Source of the DNA: Planctomycetota bacterium
GTDB lineage: Bacteria; Planctomycetota; Phycisphaerae; UBA1845; PWPN01
Assembly (NCBI GenBank): GCA_016209665.1
Contig: JACQVT010000439.1
Span: forward strand, 1 to 8,896
Reading direction: 5' to 3'
Length of the DNA: 8,896 bases
Both the position numbers and the translations under genes were made by a program. Positions 1 through 6,947 of this stretch are shown here, piece after piece (the stretch's first letter is position 1; each line of letters begins with the position of its first letter). The notes under the pieces were generated by a model that worked only from the letters and a program-made list of their open reading frames with translations, was not told the origin of the DNA and searched no databases.

Positions 1-147
1 ATCCTCCTCATCTCCTCGGTGATCGAGGAGCTGATCGGCTTGTGCGACCGCATTCTGGTCATGAACCGCGGCGAACTCACCGGCAGCGTCGAACGCGATG
101 CGTTCGACCGCGAGGCCATCCTGCGCATAGCGTTGGGGAACCATTGA
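1..147 (+). CDS. Sugar ABC transporter ATP-binding protein, RbsA type (3' end only)
   Basis: The first 48 codons of the window are open in frame 1 and end with TGA at 145-147. The peptide runs from ILLISSVIEELIGLCDRILV through MNRGELTGSV to a final ALGNH. This matches the end of the second nucleotide-binding domain of RbsA/MglA/XylG-type ATPases, where a serine-rich 'SSE(L)xELxxxxDRixVMxxG' stretch follows the Walker B/H-loop region. In this family the protein has two fused ATPase domains of about 500 residues in total and powers uptake of pentoses or hexoses through an RbsC-type permease. Here the permease is not adjacent; it starts 1.95 kb downstream at 2098. The substrate is inferred to be D-apiose from the enzyme genes at 3090-6947. 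The start, Walker A and signature motifs lie outside the window. Confidence 0.85.
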   Translation: MLLISSVIEELIGLCDRILVMNRGELTGSVERDAFDREAILRIALGNH

Positions 148-260
148 GCGAGTCCGTGGTTGGTTGCAGTCGTGTGGCCAGTGGCCGTATGGCCGAGCCT
201 ACGTATGGCCCGGCCGCCCTCGGCTGGATCCGCCGCCTGTCAGAGTGGACAGTCGAGGGC

Positions 261-275
261 CATTGTGCCACAATG
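261..275. repeat. Perfect 7+1+7 palindrome, operator-like
   Basis: CATTGTG and its exact reverse complement CACAATG flank a single C. The site lies in the 250 bp gene-free stretch between the ATPase stop (147) and the MNT gene start (398), about 40 bp upstream of the candidate promoter at 316-344. The one-base centre rules out a terminator hairpin, so a protein binding site is more likely. Its half-site TTGTG/CACAA recurs at 2038-2050, at the other edge of the inserted block. A palindrome of this size is expected roughly every 16 kb by chance, so function is not proven. Confidence 0.35.
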
Positions 276-315
276 AATTGCCACACCTGCGATCCTGCCC
301 GTATGGCACCACTGC

Positions 316-344
316 TTGACTCCTGGTGCGGCTCGCGTCAGAAT
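316..344 (+). promoter_or_regulatory. Candidate sigma-70 promoter for the MNT/HEPN pair
   Basis: TTGACT at 316-321 matches five of six bases of the -35 consensus. It is followed after exactly 17 bp by CAGAAT at 339-344, which matches four of six bases of the -10 consensus. Transcription would begin near 351, giving a leader of about 47 nt before the GTG at 398. It is the only good promoter match noticed in this gap and would let the toxin-antitoxin pair be expressed independently of the surrounding sugar operon. Confidence 0.4.
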
Positions 345-397
345 CACAGACAGGATGACGTCGCCTCGGATGTCTGCGAATCGAGTGGGGCTCTATC

Positions 398-733
398 GTG
401 CCGATCCTGTCTCCGCGAGTTCTGGATGACACACTGGCCGAGATGGTGTCTCGGCTGTGCGAGGTGTTCGCACCGATCACGATTTACCTGTTCGGCTCGT
501 ACGCCGGCGGCACGCCCGGGCCGCACAGCGATATCGATCTCCTCGTGATCGTTGAGAACAGCGACTTGGATCCCTACGAGCGCGATGCCAGAGCTTATCT
601 CGCGTTGTGTGGACTGGGCGTCGCCAAGGATGTTCAGGTTTATACGCGGTCGGAGTTTGAGGAACAGGCGAGTCTGCCCAGCTCGTTCGCCCGAACGGTC
701 AGGACCCGAGGCCGAATCCTCTATGAGCGTTGA
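398..733 (+). CDS. MNT-type nucleotidyltransferase, antitoxin of a HEPN/MNT pair
   Basis: This 111-residue protein is a minimal nucleotidyltransferase of the DNA polymerase beta superfamily. The diagnostic GS-X10-DxD motif is complete: Gly33-Ser34, then Asp45 and Asp47 in SDIDLLV, with a plausible third acidic residue at Asp78 (KDVQVY). In studied HEPN/MNT modules the MNT protein neutralises the HEPN partner, in some cases by adding AMP to it. The start is GTG at 398, with a GGGG run at 387-390 seven bases upstream; no in-frame ATG fits better. The stop lies 11 bp inside the HEPN gene, so the two are translationally coupled. The sampled GC content of this block is lower than that of the downstream permease. 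Family assignment is secure; the antitoxin role is inferred from the pairing. Confidence 0.85.
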   Translation: MPILSPRVLDDTLAEMVSRLCEVFAPITIYLFGSYAGGTPGPHSDIDLLVIVENSDLDPYERDARAYLALCGLGVAKDVQVYTRSEFEEQASLPSSFARTVRTRGRILYER

Positions 734-1142
734 ACGGCAAGCTGCCTGCGCCTGGCTGGCCAAGGCGGACCACGACCGTCGGACGGCCATCGCGGCGCTT
801 GAGCAGACCCCGCCCATCACCGACACCGCCGCTTTCCACGTCCAGCAGGCGATCGAGAAGTTGTTCAAGGCCTTTCTGGTATCCGTGGGTGAGGTATTCG
901 AGCGGGTGCACGATCTCGAGGTGCTCTGCAATGCGTGCGCCCAACATGATCCGGTGTTCCTGGCACTGAGAACCCGCGTGGCGCCGCTGACGGCGTACGC
1001 GGTCCGGTTTCGCTATCCGGGGCCGGTCGACCCTCCACTCGACAAGGTGCAGGAAGCGATCGACGTATTGGAAGAAGTCCGCCAGCTTGTCAACGACCGA
1101 CTGGCCGATGACTCTGGTTCTCGGCCGCACCCATCGCGTTGA
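723..1142 (+). CDS. HEPN domain protein, partner (likely toxin) of the MNT protein
   Basis: A 139-residue helical protein starting at ATG 723, overlapping the MNT gene by 11 bp; a GAGG at 708-711 may serve as its ribosome binding site. Conserved HEPN signatures (PF05168 type) are visible: AFHVQQAIEKLFKAFLV at 37-53, the HDL motif at His63-Leu65, and LTAYAVRFRYPG at 89-100. HEPN proteins paired with MNT proteins are typically dimeric and include RNases and abortive-infection toxins. The canonical RX4-6H nuclease motif is absent: no arginine is followed by a histidine at that spacing. The protein may therefore be inactive as an RNase, or may belong to the HDL/RYP branch of the family, whose activity is less clear. 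The tail after residue 125 is polar and probably disordered. Confidence 0.82.
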   Translation: MSVERQAACAWLAKADHDRRTAIAALEQTPPITDTAAFHVQQAIEKLFKAFLVSVGEVFERVHDLEVLCNACAQHDPVFLALRTRVAPLTAYAVRFRYPGPVDPPLDKVQEAIDVLEEVRQLVNDRLADDSGSRPHPSR

Positions 1143-1173
1143 GGGAGTCCGCCACCCAACCTCGGAGCCCGGA

Positions 1174-2043
1174 GTGCCACGATTGATCGACAGAGAACGT
1201 CTATCCGATGAGGAATGCGATGCCGAGTTCGCTTGCCTGTTCCCACAGGGCATGGGCGGCGCGGACTTGATGCTGGAACTGGCGCCGACTGGCTGGGACG
1301 CTTCGCCTCTCCGGCTCTGTTTTCATCCCACGCCCGAGCAACGCTTCGATGAGGCCTTGAGGATGCATCGCCGGCTCGCCGAACTTTCGGAGAGCTGGGG
1401 GCACCAGCCTCCTGACCAGACGCCGCCGCCGACCATCGAGAAGATCACTCGTGATTACGTGGATCCGCCTTTGGAACCCGAGCGTGAACTAGCGGAACTC
1501 GCCGGGCGATGCGTGTGGGACGTCTTCTCGGACAATCACGAGGTCGTCACGCCTGATGGACGCCTTCTGGACCTTGGGTCGTTTCGCGCGTCCGGCGGGT
1601 TCATTGCCGACTGGCTGAACCGCGAACAGGGCGGGAGCAAGTACAGCTACATGGACTTCTACATGGGTACCATCTGGATCGGAGGCCGCGCCGACCTGAC
1701 GCCGGTTTACGAGGCGATCTTCAGACGCCTCAAGGCTCGCGGACACGAGTGGGTTTACCACTTTCCCCGGCTTGCGCTCGTGGACATGCGGCCGTTGTTG
1801 GAGAGCCTCAAGCCTGACAAGCCAGACTGGGAGGATTACGATCCGTCGAAGGCCCTCGAACAGCAGCGGGAATCGGAAGAACACGAGCAGCAGGTTGCCG
1901 AGATGCGGGCGAGCCTGGATGAGAGCTATCGAGAGGCGGTCGACAAGGCGCGGGCGAGTCCGCCTCCCGAGACGGTCGCTGCTTACCGAAACGTCTACGA
2001 TGTTTTTCCCTGCGGCTGGCCGCCGGAGCTGCCGAATTTGTGA
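1174..2043 (+). CDS. Protein of unknown function, 289 residues
   Basis: I do not recognise a characterised family. The chosen start is GTG 1174, with GGAG at 1164-1167 six bases upstream and a 31 bp gap after the HEPN stop. Starts further upstream (TTG 1087, ATG 1108) would overlap the HEPN gene and add sequence that does not look like protein. The centre looks well conserved and folded: CVWDVFSDNHEVVTPDGR at 113-130, LDLGSFRASGGFIADWLN at 132-149, then YMDFYMGTIWIGGRADLTPV at 159-178 and a helix AIFRRLKARGHEWVYHF. There is no signal peptide or membrane segment. Residues 212-262 are charged (QQRESEEHEQQ) and likely helical or coiled coil. No catalytic motif is evident. Its place after the toxin-antitoxin pair suggests cargo of the same inserted block, but this is inference. 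Confidence 0.75.
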   Translation: MPRLIDRERLSDEECDAEFACLFPQGMGGADLMLELAPTGWDASPLRLCFHPTPEQRFDEALRMHRRLAELSESWGHQPPDQTPPPTIEKITRDYVDPPLEPERELAELAGRCVWDVFSDNHEVVTPDGRLLDLGSFRASGGFIADWLNREQGGSKYSYMDFYMGTIWIGGRADLTPVYEAIFRRLKARGHEWVYHFPRLALVDMRPLLESLKPDKPDWEDYDPSKALEQQRESEEHEQQVAEMRASLDESYREAVDKARASPPPETVAAYRNVYDVFPCGWPPELPNL

Positions 2044-2050
2044 GTCACAA
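2038..2050. repeat. Perfect 6+1+6 palindrome spanning the stop codon at 2041
   Basis: TTGTGA, G, TCACAA. It overlaps the TGA of the 289-residue gene and lies 47 bp upstream of the permease start, a suitable place for an operator. It shares the TTGTG/CACAA half-site with 261-275, though the half-site spacing differs (3 bp here, 1 bp there). One or two such palindromes are expected by chance in a window of this size. Confidence 0.3.
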
Positions 2051-2097
2051 CAATCAGAGATAGCGCCGGCCGAGGCCCGTCCGTCCCGAAGAGTGGG

Positions 2098-3093
2098 TTG
2101 ACTACCCTGGTGCAGAGCGTTCGCGGGAAAACCTGGCTGGTCATCTTGCACAACGCTCCGCTGCTGCTGTTTGTGGCGGTGTTCGGGGTGTTCGGGTGTT
2201 TGTCGCCCAGGTTTCTGACCGCGTCCAACCTGCTGAACGTGTTGATCCAGTCGTCGTCGCTCGCCGTGGTGGCGGTGGGGATGACGTTCGTGCTGCTGGC
2301 GGCGGGGATCGACCTGTCAGTGGGGTCGATCATGTTCGTGGCGGCGGCGGTCGCGGGCAAGCTGGTGCTGGCGGGGTTCAACCTGCCGCTGGCGTTGCTG
2401 ACTATCGTGCTCGTGGGGTTGGCGGGCGGAGTGGTGAACGCGTTCTTCGTGACGCGGCTGGGGATGATCGCGTTCGTGGTCACGCTGGCCATGCAGTACG
2501 TGGGCCGCGGTCTGGGACTTTTGATCACCGAGACGCGGGCGATGAACCTGCCGGAGAACCTGCTGCGGGTCGGATCGGCCCGGGTGGCGGGCGTGCCGTT
2601 CCCGGTGCTGATGTTCGCCGGCGTGGTGGTGGCGGCGCACGTGGTGCTGACGCGGACGGCGTTCGGCCGATGCGTGTACGCGGTCGGCTACGACGCCCAG
2701 GCGGCGGTCAAGGCGGGCATCAACGTCCGCCGCGTGCTGGCCGCGGTCTACATCATCTGCGGGCTGTGCGCGGGGCTGGGGGGCGTGATCTCGGTCGCTC
2801 AGTTGGGCGCGGTGTCGCCGACGTTCGGCAACCAGCGGGAGTTCGCGGCCATCGCGGCGGCGGTGCTGGGCGGAACCAGCCTGTTCGGCGGGCGCGGCGG
2901 CGTGTTGCCGGGTACGGTGCTGGGGGCGGTCCTGGTGCAGATCGTCGAAAACGGGCTGGTGATCGTCAACGCGGACCCCTATATCTACCCGCTCATCACC
3001 AGCGCGATCATCTTCCTGGCCGTCCTGCTGGACAGCGTCCGGCACGCCCAACTCGCAAAGCTCAAGCGGCGCCGAATCCGGGTGGAGCGATGA
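2098..3093 (+). CDS. Sugar ABC transporter permease, RbsC type
   Basis: A 331-residue inner-membrane permease, the usual length for the RbsC/XylH/AraH family. It has a run of hydrophobic segments from residue 20 onward and the family motifs GMTFVLLAAGIDLSVGS (61-77), FGRCVYAVGYDAQAAVKAGI (189-208, the cytoplasmic loop that docks on the ATPase) and AAAVLGGTSLFGGRGGVLPG (starting near 254). It forms the membrane channel for sugar delivered by a periplasmic binding protein. The start is probably TTG 2098, with a weak GAAGAG at 2088-2093; GTG 2110 is the alternative. The frame is open without another start back to the TGA at 2041. The last codons overlap the lactonase gene (ATGA). The substrate is inferred to be D-apiose. 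The matching ATPase lies beyond the inserted block at 1-147. Confidence 0.9.
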   Translation: MTTLVQSVRGKTWLVILHNAPLLLFVAVFGVFGCLSPRFLTASNLLNVLIQSSSLAVVAVGMTFVLLAAGIDLSVGSIMFVAAAVAGKLVLAGFNLPLALLTIVLVGLAGGVVNAFFVTRLGMIAFVVTLAMQYVGRGLGLLITETRAMNLPENLLRVGSARVAGVPFPVLMFAGVVVAAHVVLTRTAFGRCVYAVGYDAQAAVKAGINVRRVLAAVYIICGLCAGLGGVISVAQLGAVSPTFGNQREFAAIAAAVLGGTSLFGGRGGVLPGTVLGAVLVQIVENGLVIVNADPYIYPLITSAIIFLAVLLDSVRHAQLAKLKRRRIRVER

Positions 3094-5054
3094 TACCCAC
3101 ACAGGTGCTTCTCGACGGCAGCGACCGACCGGCATCAGCGCCCATCCGGCTGCGGGCCGGCCCGTTGACGATGCTGTTCGACGTCGGCTCGGGCAGCTTG
3201 CGCGATATCCGTCTGGGAGACGTCGAGGTCATTCGCGGAATCTATGCGGCGGTGCGAGATCGCAACTGGGGGACGCTCACTCCCGTCGTAACCAACCTGA
3301 GGATCGAGGCCGGCGGACAGGGGTTCCACATTGCGTTCGACGTCGACTGCCGTCGGGATCAGATTGACTTCGCCTGGCGGGGAACGATTGTCGGCGGCGC
3401 GGACGGGACGGTGCGGTTCGAGATGCACGGCGAGGCCCGCTCCAGCTTCCTGCGCAACCGCATCGGCTTTTGCGTGTTGCATCCGGGCGAGTCGTGCGCC
3501 GGTCGGCCGTGCACGATCGAGCATGTGGACGGCACGATCGTACCGGGGAGCTTTCCGGAACTCATCTCGCCCCATCAGCCGTTCACACAGATGCGGGCCC
3601 TCCGCCATGAAATAGCCGCCGGCTTGACGGTCGAGGCGCGCATGGAGGGCGACGTCTTCGAGATGGAGGACCAGCGGAACTGGACCGACGCCTCGTTCAA
3701 GACGTATTGCACACCCCTCGCGCTGGCGTACCCGGTTGAGATCCCGGCCGGCACGCGGGTGGATCAAGCGGTCACGCTTCGGCTCATTGACATGTTGCCG
3801 CCGCGGATTTCGGACGCCACGTATGGCCCGACGGAAGTCAGGGTATCGTACGCTGATGAGCCTGCGCGAGCCATGCCGCGCATCGGGCTGGCAGTTGCTT
3901 ACCACGGGCAGGACTTGGATGCGCAGGAGGTGCGCCGACTGCGGAAGCTGGGTCTGGACCATCTGCGCGTGGATCTGGATCTATCGTCGGCGGTGTGGCA
4001 GGACCGCCTCCGCACCGCGGCTGAGCAGGCCCGCGCGATCGGCAACTCGATCGAGGCGGCCGCGCTCCTCGGCGACGCGGCGGAGGAGGAACTGGCGGCG
4101 CTGGCCGGTGAACTCGAACGAAGCGCCTTGCCCGTCGCTACCTGGCTGATCCTGCACCGGGGATACCGGTCCGTCCCGGCGGAACATATCGAGTCTGCCC
4201 GGCGCGTTCTCTCTCCTCGCTCACGCGGGGCTCGGCTCGCAGCCGGGACCAACGCCAACTTCGCCGAGCTGAACCGCAACCGCCCCGCGGCATCGGGAGT
4301 CGACATGGTGTGTTACTCGATCAACCCGCAGGTGCACGCTTTTGACAACGCATCGCTGATGGAGACGCTGCGGGCCCAGCCCGACACCGTCCGCAGTGCC
4401 CGCCAACTGGCCGGCAGGCTGCCGGTCGCGGTGACGCCGGTGACGCTGCGGCCGAGGTTCAACGCCGTCGCGACCGGAGCCGCGATGGAGCTTGCCCCGG
4501 GCGAGTTGCCGCCGGAGGTGGATGTGCGGCAGATGTCGCTGTTCGGGGCCGCCTGGACGTTGGGCAGCATGGCCCGGCTGTTCGAGGTCGGGGCCGACAG
4601 CGTGACGTTCTACGAGACCACCGGCTGGCGCGGCGTCATGGAGACGGTAGGGGGGGCGTCGTGGCCGCCCGCTGTGCCATCGCTTGCCGGCGCGGTGTTC
4701 CCCATGTACCACGTCTTCGCCGACGTGGGGGAGTTCCACGGCGGCCGCGTGCTGCCGTTGCGTGTCAGCCGACCGAATGATGTCGCCGGGCTCGCGTTGA
4801 CCTCGCGAGGCCGCACGCATGTGCTGCTCGGCAATCTTCGCGACGGCGAGCAGATCGTCGTTTTGTCGACCGGCGTGCCGCGCGTTCGCGTCCGCTGCCT
4901 CGACCAGGATACGACAGAGCAGGCCATGCACTCTCCCGAGCAGTTCCGGGCCGACACCGGTGAAAGGCAGGACGCCCCGCACGGATTTGTCAGGCTGCCG
5001 CTGCGACCGTATGCTGTGGCCTGCGTCGACATGGCCGGGGAGGCGCCCACGTGA
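3090..5054 (+). CDS. apnL: D-apionate lactonase
   Basis: A 654-residue protein, near the expected size of ApnL. That family is an unusual large lactonase that hydrolyses D-apionolactone to D-apionate in D-apiose catabolism. The start is ATG 3090, overlapping the permease stop by 4 bp. An N-terminal beta-rich domain contains AAVRDRNWGT (53-62), IGFCVLHPGE, PELISPHQPF and FEMEDQRNWTDASFKTYC (190-207), stretches I recall as hallmarks of this family. The middle, from about residue 265, reads like a TIM-barrel domain (IGLAVAYHG, LGLDHLRVDLDL, NFAELNRNRP, DMVCYSINPQVHAFDN, TFYETTGWRG). A small C-terminal domain ends at VACVDMAG. No signal peptide is visible, so it is cytoplasmic. The assignment rests on recalled family patterns and on the two neighbouring enzymes, which complete the same pathway; without that context it would read as a hypothetical glycosidase-like protein. 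Confidence 0.72.
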   Translation: MIPTQVLLDGSDRPASAPIRLRAGPLTMLFDVGSGSLRDIRLGDVEVIRGIYAAVRDRNWGTLTPVVTNLRIEAGGQGFHIAFDVDCRRDQIDFAWRGTIVGGADGTVRFEMHGEARSSFLRNRIGFCVLHPGESCAGRPCTIEHVDGTIVPGSFPELISPHQPFTQMRALRHEIAAGLTVEARMEGDVFEMEDQRNWTDASFKTYCTPLALAYPVEIPAGTRVDQAVTLRLIDMLPPRISDATYGPTEVRVSYADEPARAMPRIGLAVAYHGQDLDAQEVRRLRKLGLDHLRVDLDLSSAVWQDRLRTAAEQARAIGNSIEAAALLGDAAEEELAALAGELERSALPVATWLILHRGYRSVPAEHIESARRVLSPRSRGARLAAGTNANFAELNRNRPAASGVDMVCYSINPQVHAFDNASLMETLRAQPDTVRSARQLAGRLPVAVTPVTLRPRFNAVATGAAMELAPGELPPEVDVRQMSLFGAAWTLGSMARLFEVGADSVTFYETTGWRGVMETVGGASWPPAVPSLAGAVFPMYHVFADVGEFHGGRVLPLRVSRPNDVAGLALTSRGRTHVLLGNLRDGEQIVVLSTGVPRVRVRCLDQDTTEQAMHSPEQFRADTGERQDAPHGFVRLPLRPYAVACVDMAGEAPT

Positions 5055-6073
5055 GCGACCTGCGTTTCGCGATGATCGGCACCGGTTTCTGGGCCCGCTA
5101 TCAGCTTGCGGGCTGGCGGGAACTGCGGGGCGCCTGGTGCGCCGCCCTGTACAACCGCACGCGGTCCAAAGCCGAGGCCCTGGCCCGGGAGTTCGGCGTG
5201 CCCGCGGTCTACGATGATGCGGAACAACTGCTCCGCAGCGAGCAGCTCGACTTCGTGGACATCGTTACCGACGTGGGCACGCACCGGCGCTTCGTGGAGA
5301 TGGCGGCCGCCCACCGTTTGCCGATCGTCTGTCAGAAGCCGATGGCCCCGACGCTCACCGACGCCCAGGCGATGATTGACGCCTGCCGGCAGGCGAACGT
5401 GCCGCTGTACATCCACGAGAACTGGCGGTGGCAGGAGCCGATCCGGCAGTTTAAGCGCGTGCTCGACGAGGGGCGCATCGGCCGGGTGTTCCGGGCCCGC
5501 ATCCAATACTCCAACAGCTTCCCGGTGTTCGACAACCAGCCGTTCCTCAGGGAGCTGGAGGAGTTCATCCTGACCGACATCGGCACGCACATCCTCGACA
5601 CGGCCCGGTTCCTGTTCGGCGAGGCCCGGCGGCTGTACTGCCAGGTCAGCCGCGTGCACGCCGACATCCGGGGCGAGGACGTGGCCACGGTGATGATGGA
5701 GACGGGCGATCGGGCGACCGTGGTCTGCGAGATGAGCTACGCCAGCCGCGTGGAGCACGACCGGTTCCCCGAAACCTTCATCCTGGCCGAGGGCGATCGG
5801 GGATCGGCCGAATTGCGGCCGGACTACTGGATCCGCGTGACGACGGCGGACGGCACGCACTCCCGGCGATGTCCGCCGCCGCGCTACGCCTGGGCGGACC
5901 CGAGGTACGACTGCGTCCACGCGTCCATCGTAAGCTGTAACGCGGACATGTTGCGGGCGCTGCAGACCGGCGGTGAGCCCGAGACGCACGCGGAGGATAA
6001 TCTACGGACGCTCAGACTCGTGTTCGGCTCATACGAGTCGGCCCGCACTCACCAGGCCGTGGCTGTCGACTGA
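5051..6073 (+). CDS. apsD: Gfo/Idh/MocA oxidoreductase, probable D-apiose dehydrogenase
   Basis: A 340-residue NAD(P)-dependent dehydrogenase. The N-terminal Rossmann fold shows IGTGFWA (9-15). The family's EKP motif appears as CQKPMAP (94-100), with Lys96 as the conserved active-site lysine. The C-terminal domain carries DIGTHILDTARFLFG (176-190), whose Asp176 and His180 are the usual catalytic pair. The expected reaction is D-apiose to D-apionolactone with NAD+ as acceptor, supplying the substrate of the lactonase encoded just upstream. The start is GTG 5051, overlapping the lactonase stop by 4 bp (GTGA), so the two are translationally coupled. Family membership is certain. The specific substrate is inferred from the neighbouring lactonase and oxidoisomerase genes, because this superfamily oxidises many sugars. 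Confidence 0.72.
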   Translation: MSDLRFAMIGTGFWARYQLAGWRELRGAWCAALYNRTRSKAEALAREFGVPAVYDDAEQLLRSEQLDFVDIVTDVGTHRRFVEMAAAHRLPIVCQKPMAPTLTDAQAMIDACRQANVPLYIHENWRWQEPIRQFKRVLDEGRIGRVFRARIQYSNSFPVFDNQPFLRELEEFILTDIGTHILDTARFLFGEARRLYCQVSRVHADIRGEDVATVMMETGDRATVVCEMSYASRVEHDRFPETFILAEGDRGSAELRPDYWIRVTTADGTHSRRCPPPRYAWADPRYDCVHASIVSCNADMLRALQTGGEPETHAEDNLRTLRLVFGSYESARTHQAVAVD

Positions 6074-6104
6074 CCGCCCGCCGGGTGGGACGGGACCCAT
6101 CAAC

Positions 6105-6110
6105 AAGGAG
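6105..6110 (+). promoter_or_regulatory. Strong ribosome binding site of the oxidoisomerase gene
   Basis: AAGGAG sits six bases before ATG 6117 and fixes that start. It contrasts with the two upstream junctions, which rely on 4 bp stop/start overlaps, and suggests that this gene is translated independently. Confidence 0.8.
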
Positions 6111-6116
6111 AATATC

Positions 6117-6947
6117 ATGCTGACCATCGCGGTCTTCGGTGCGGCAGGCAACATGGGGACGCGGGTATGGAACGCGCTCAAGAACGACCCCGACTACCGC
6201 TTGCTGTGCGTCGAGGCGGGCGAACAGGGACAGGCCAAGCTGACGGCCCGCGGCGTGACGGCGACGCCGACGGAGATGGCCGTCGCCGAGGCGGACGTCG
6301 CCCTGCTGGCGGTGCCGGACCGGCTGATCGGAGCGGTGGCTCCCGTCGTCGTTCCGAAGCTGCGGAGCGGAGCGATGGTGATCTGCCTGGACCCGGCGGC
6401 TCCCTACGGCGGCAAGCTGCCACCCCGCAAGGACATCACCTACTTCGTCACGCACCCGGCCCATCCGCCGGTGTTCAACGACGAGACCGACCCCGAGGCC
6501 CGGCGGGACTTCTTCGGCAGCGGCAAGGCCAAGCAGGCGATCGTCTGCGCGCTCATGCAGGGGCCCGAGTCGGACTACGCCAAGGGCGAAGCCATCGCCC
6601 GCAGGATGTTCGGACCCGTGCTGCGGTCGCACCGGGTGACGGTCGGGCAGATGATCATCCTCGAGCCGGTGCTGTCGGAGACCGTCTCGTCGACGTGCGT
6701 GACTATCATCCGCGAGGCGATGGACGAGGCCGTCCGCCGGGGCGTGCCCGAGGCCGCCGCCCGTGATTTTGTCCTCGGCCACATCACCATCCAACTGGCG
6801 ATCCTGTTCAACGAGATCGACTGGGAGTTCTCGGCCGGGTGCAAGCAGGCCATCGCCGACGCCAAGAAGCAGATCTTCCAGCCGGACTGGCTCAAGGTGT
6901 TCGAGCCCGACCAGATCGCCGCCAGCGTCCGCCGTATCACCGGCTGA
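6117..6947 (+). CDS. apnO: D-apionate oxidoisomerase
   Basis: A 276-residue NAD-binding protein. The N-terminal Rossmann fold has FGAAGNMGTRV (7-17, GxxGxMG) and a second strand ending in LLCVEAGEQG. Later landmarks are LLAVPDRLIG (63-72), VICLDPAAPYGGKLP (88-102), THPAHPPVFNDETDP (112-126), GPESDYAKGEAIARRMFGPV (149-168) and a helical C-terminal part resembling phosphogluconate dehydrogenase C-terminal domains (SETVSSTCVTIIREAMDEAV, FVLGHITIQLAILFNEIDW). This is the architecture of ApnO, which oxidises and isomerises D-apionate to 3-oxo-isoapionate. ATG 6117 is preceded by AAGGAG at ideal spacing. The gene follows the dehydrogenase by 43 bp and is the last recognisable gene of the operon. 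Without context it could be called a generic semialdehyde/6-phosphogluconate dehydrogenase-like protein; the lactonase next door makes the specific call likely. Confidence 0.75.
   Translation: MLTIAVFGAAGNMGTRVWNALKNDPDYRLLCVEAGEQGQAKLTARGVTATPTEMAVAEADVALLAVPDRLIGAVAPVVVPKLRSGAMVICLDPAAPYGGKLPPRKDITYFVTHPAHPPVFNDETDPEARRDFFGSGKAKQAIVCALMQGPESDYAKGEAIARRMFGPVLRSHRVTVGQMIILEPVLSETVSSTCVTIIREAMDEAVRRGVPEAAARDFVLGHITIQLAILFNEIDWEFSAGCKQAIADAKKQIFQPDWLKVFEPDQIAASVRRITG

Noticed and set aside
42..548. Open frame of 168 codons across the gap after the ATPase gene.
   Set aside because: It overlaps both the ATPase end and the MNT gene in other frames, and its Cys/Arg/Ser-rich composition matches no family.
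2196..3089. Extension of the lactonase frame upstream to 2196, giving a 952-residue protein.
   Set aside because: This part overlaps the permease in another frame and reads as Gly/Arg-rich shadow sequence. ATG 3090 with a 4 bp overlap is the natural start.
2317..3135. Minus-strand open frame opposite the permease.
   Set aside because: Composition is rich in His, Gln, Arg and Asp with no folded-domain pattern; it is the complement of a GC-rich membrane-protein gene.
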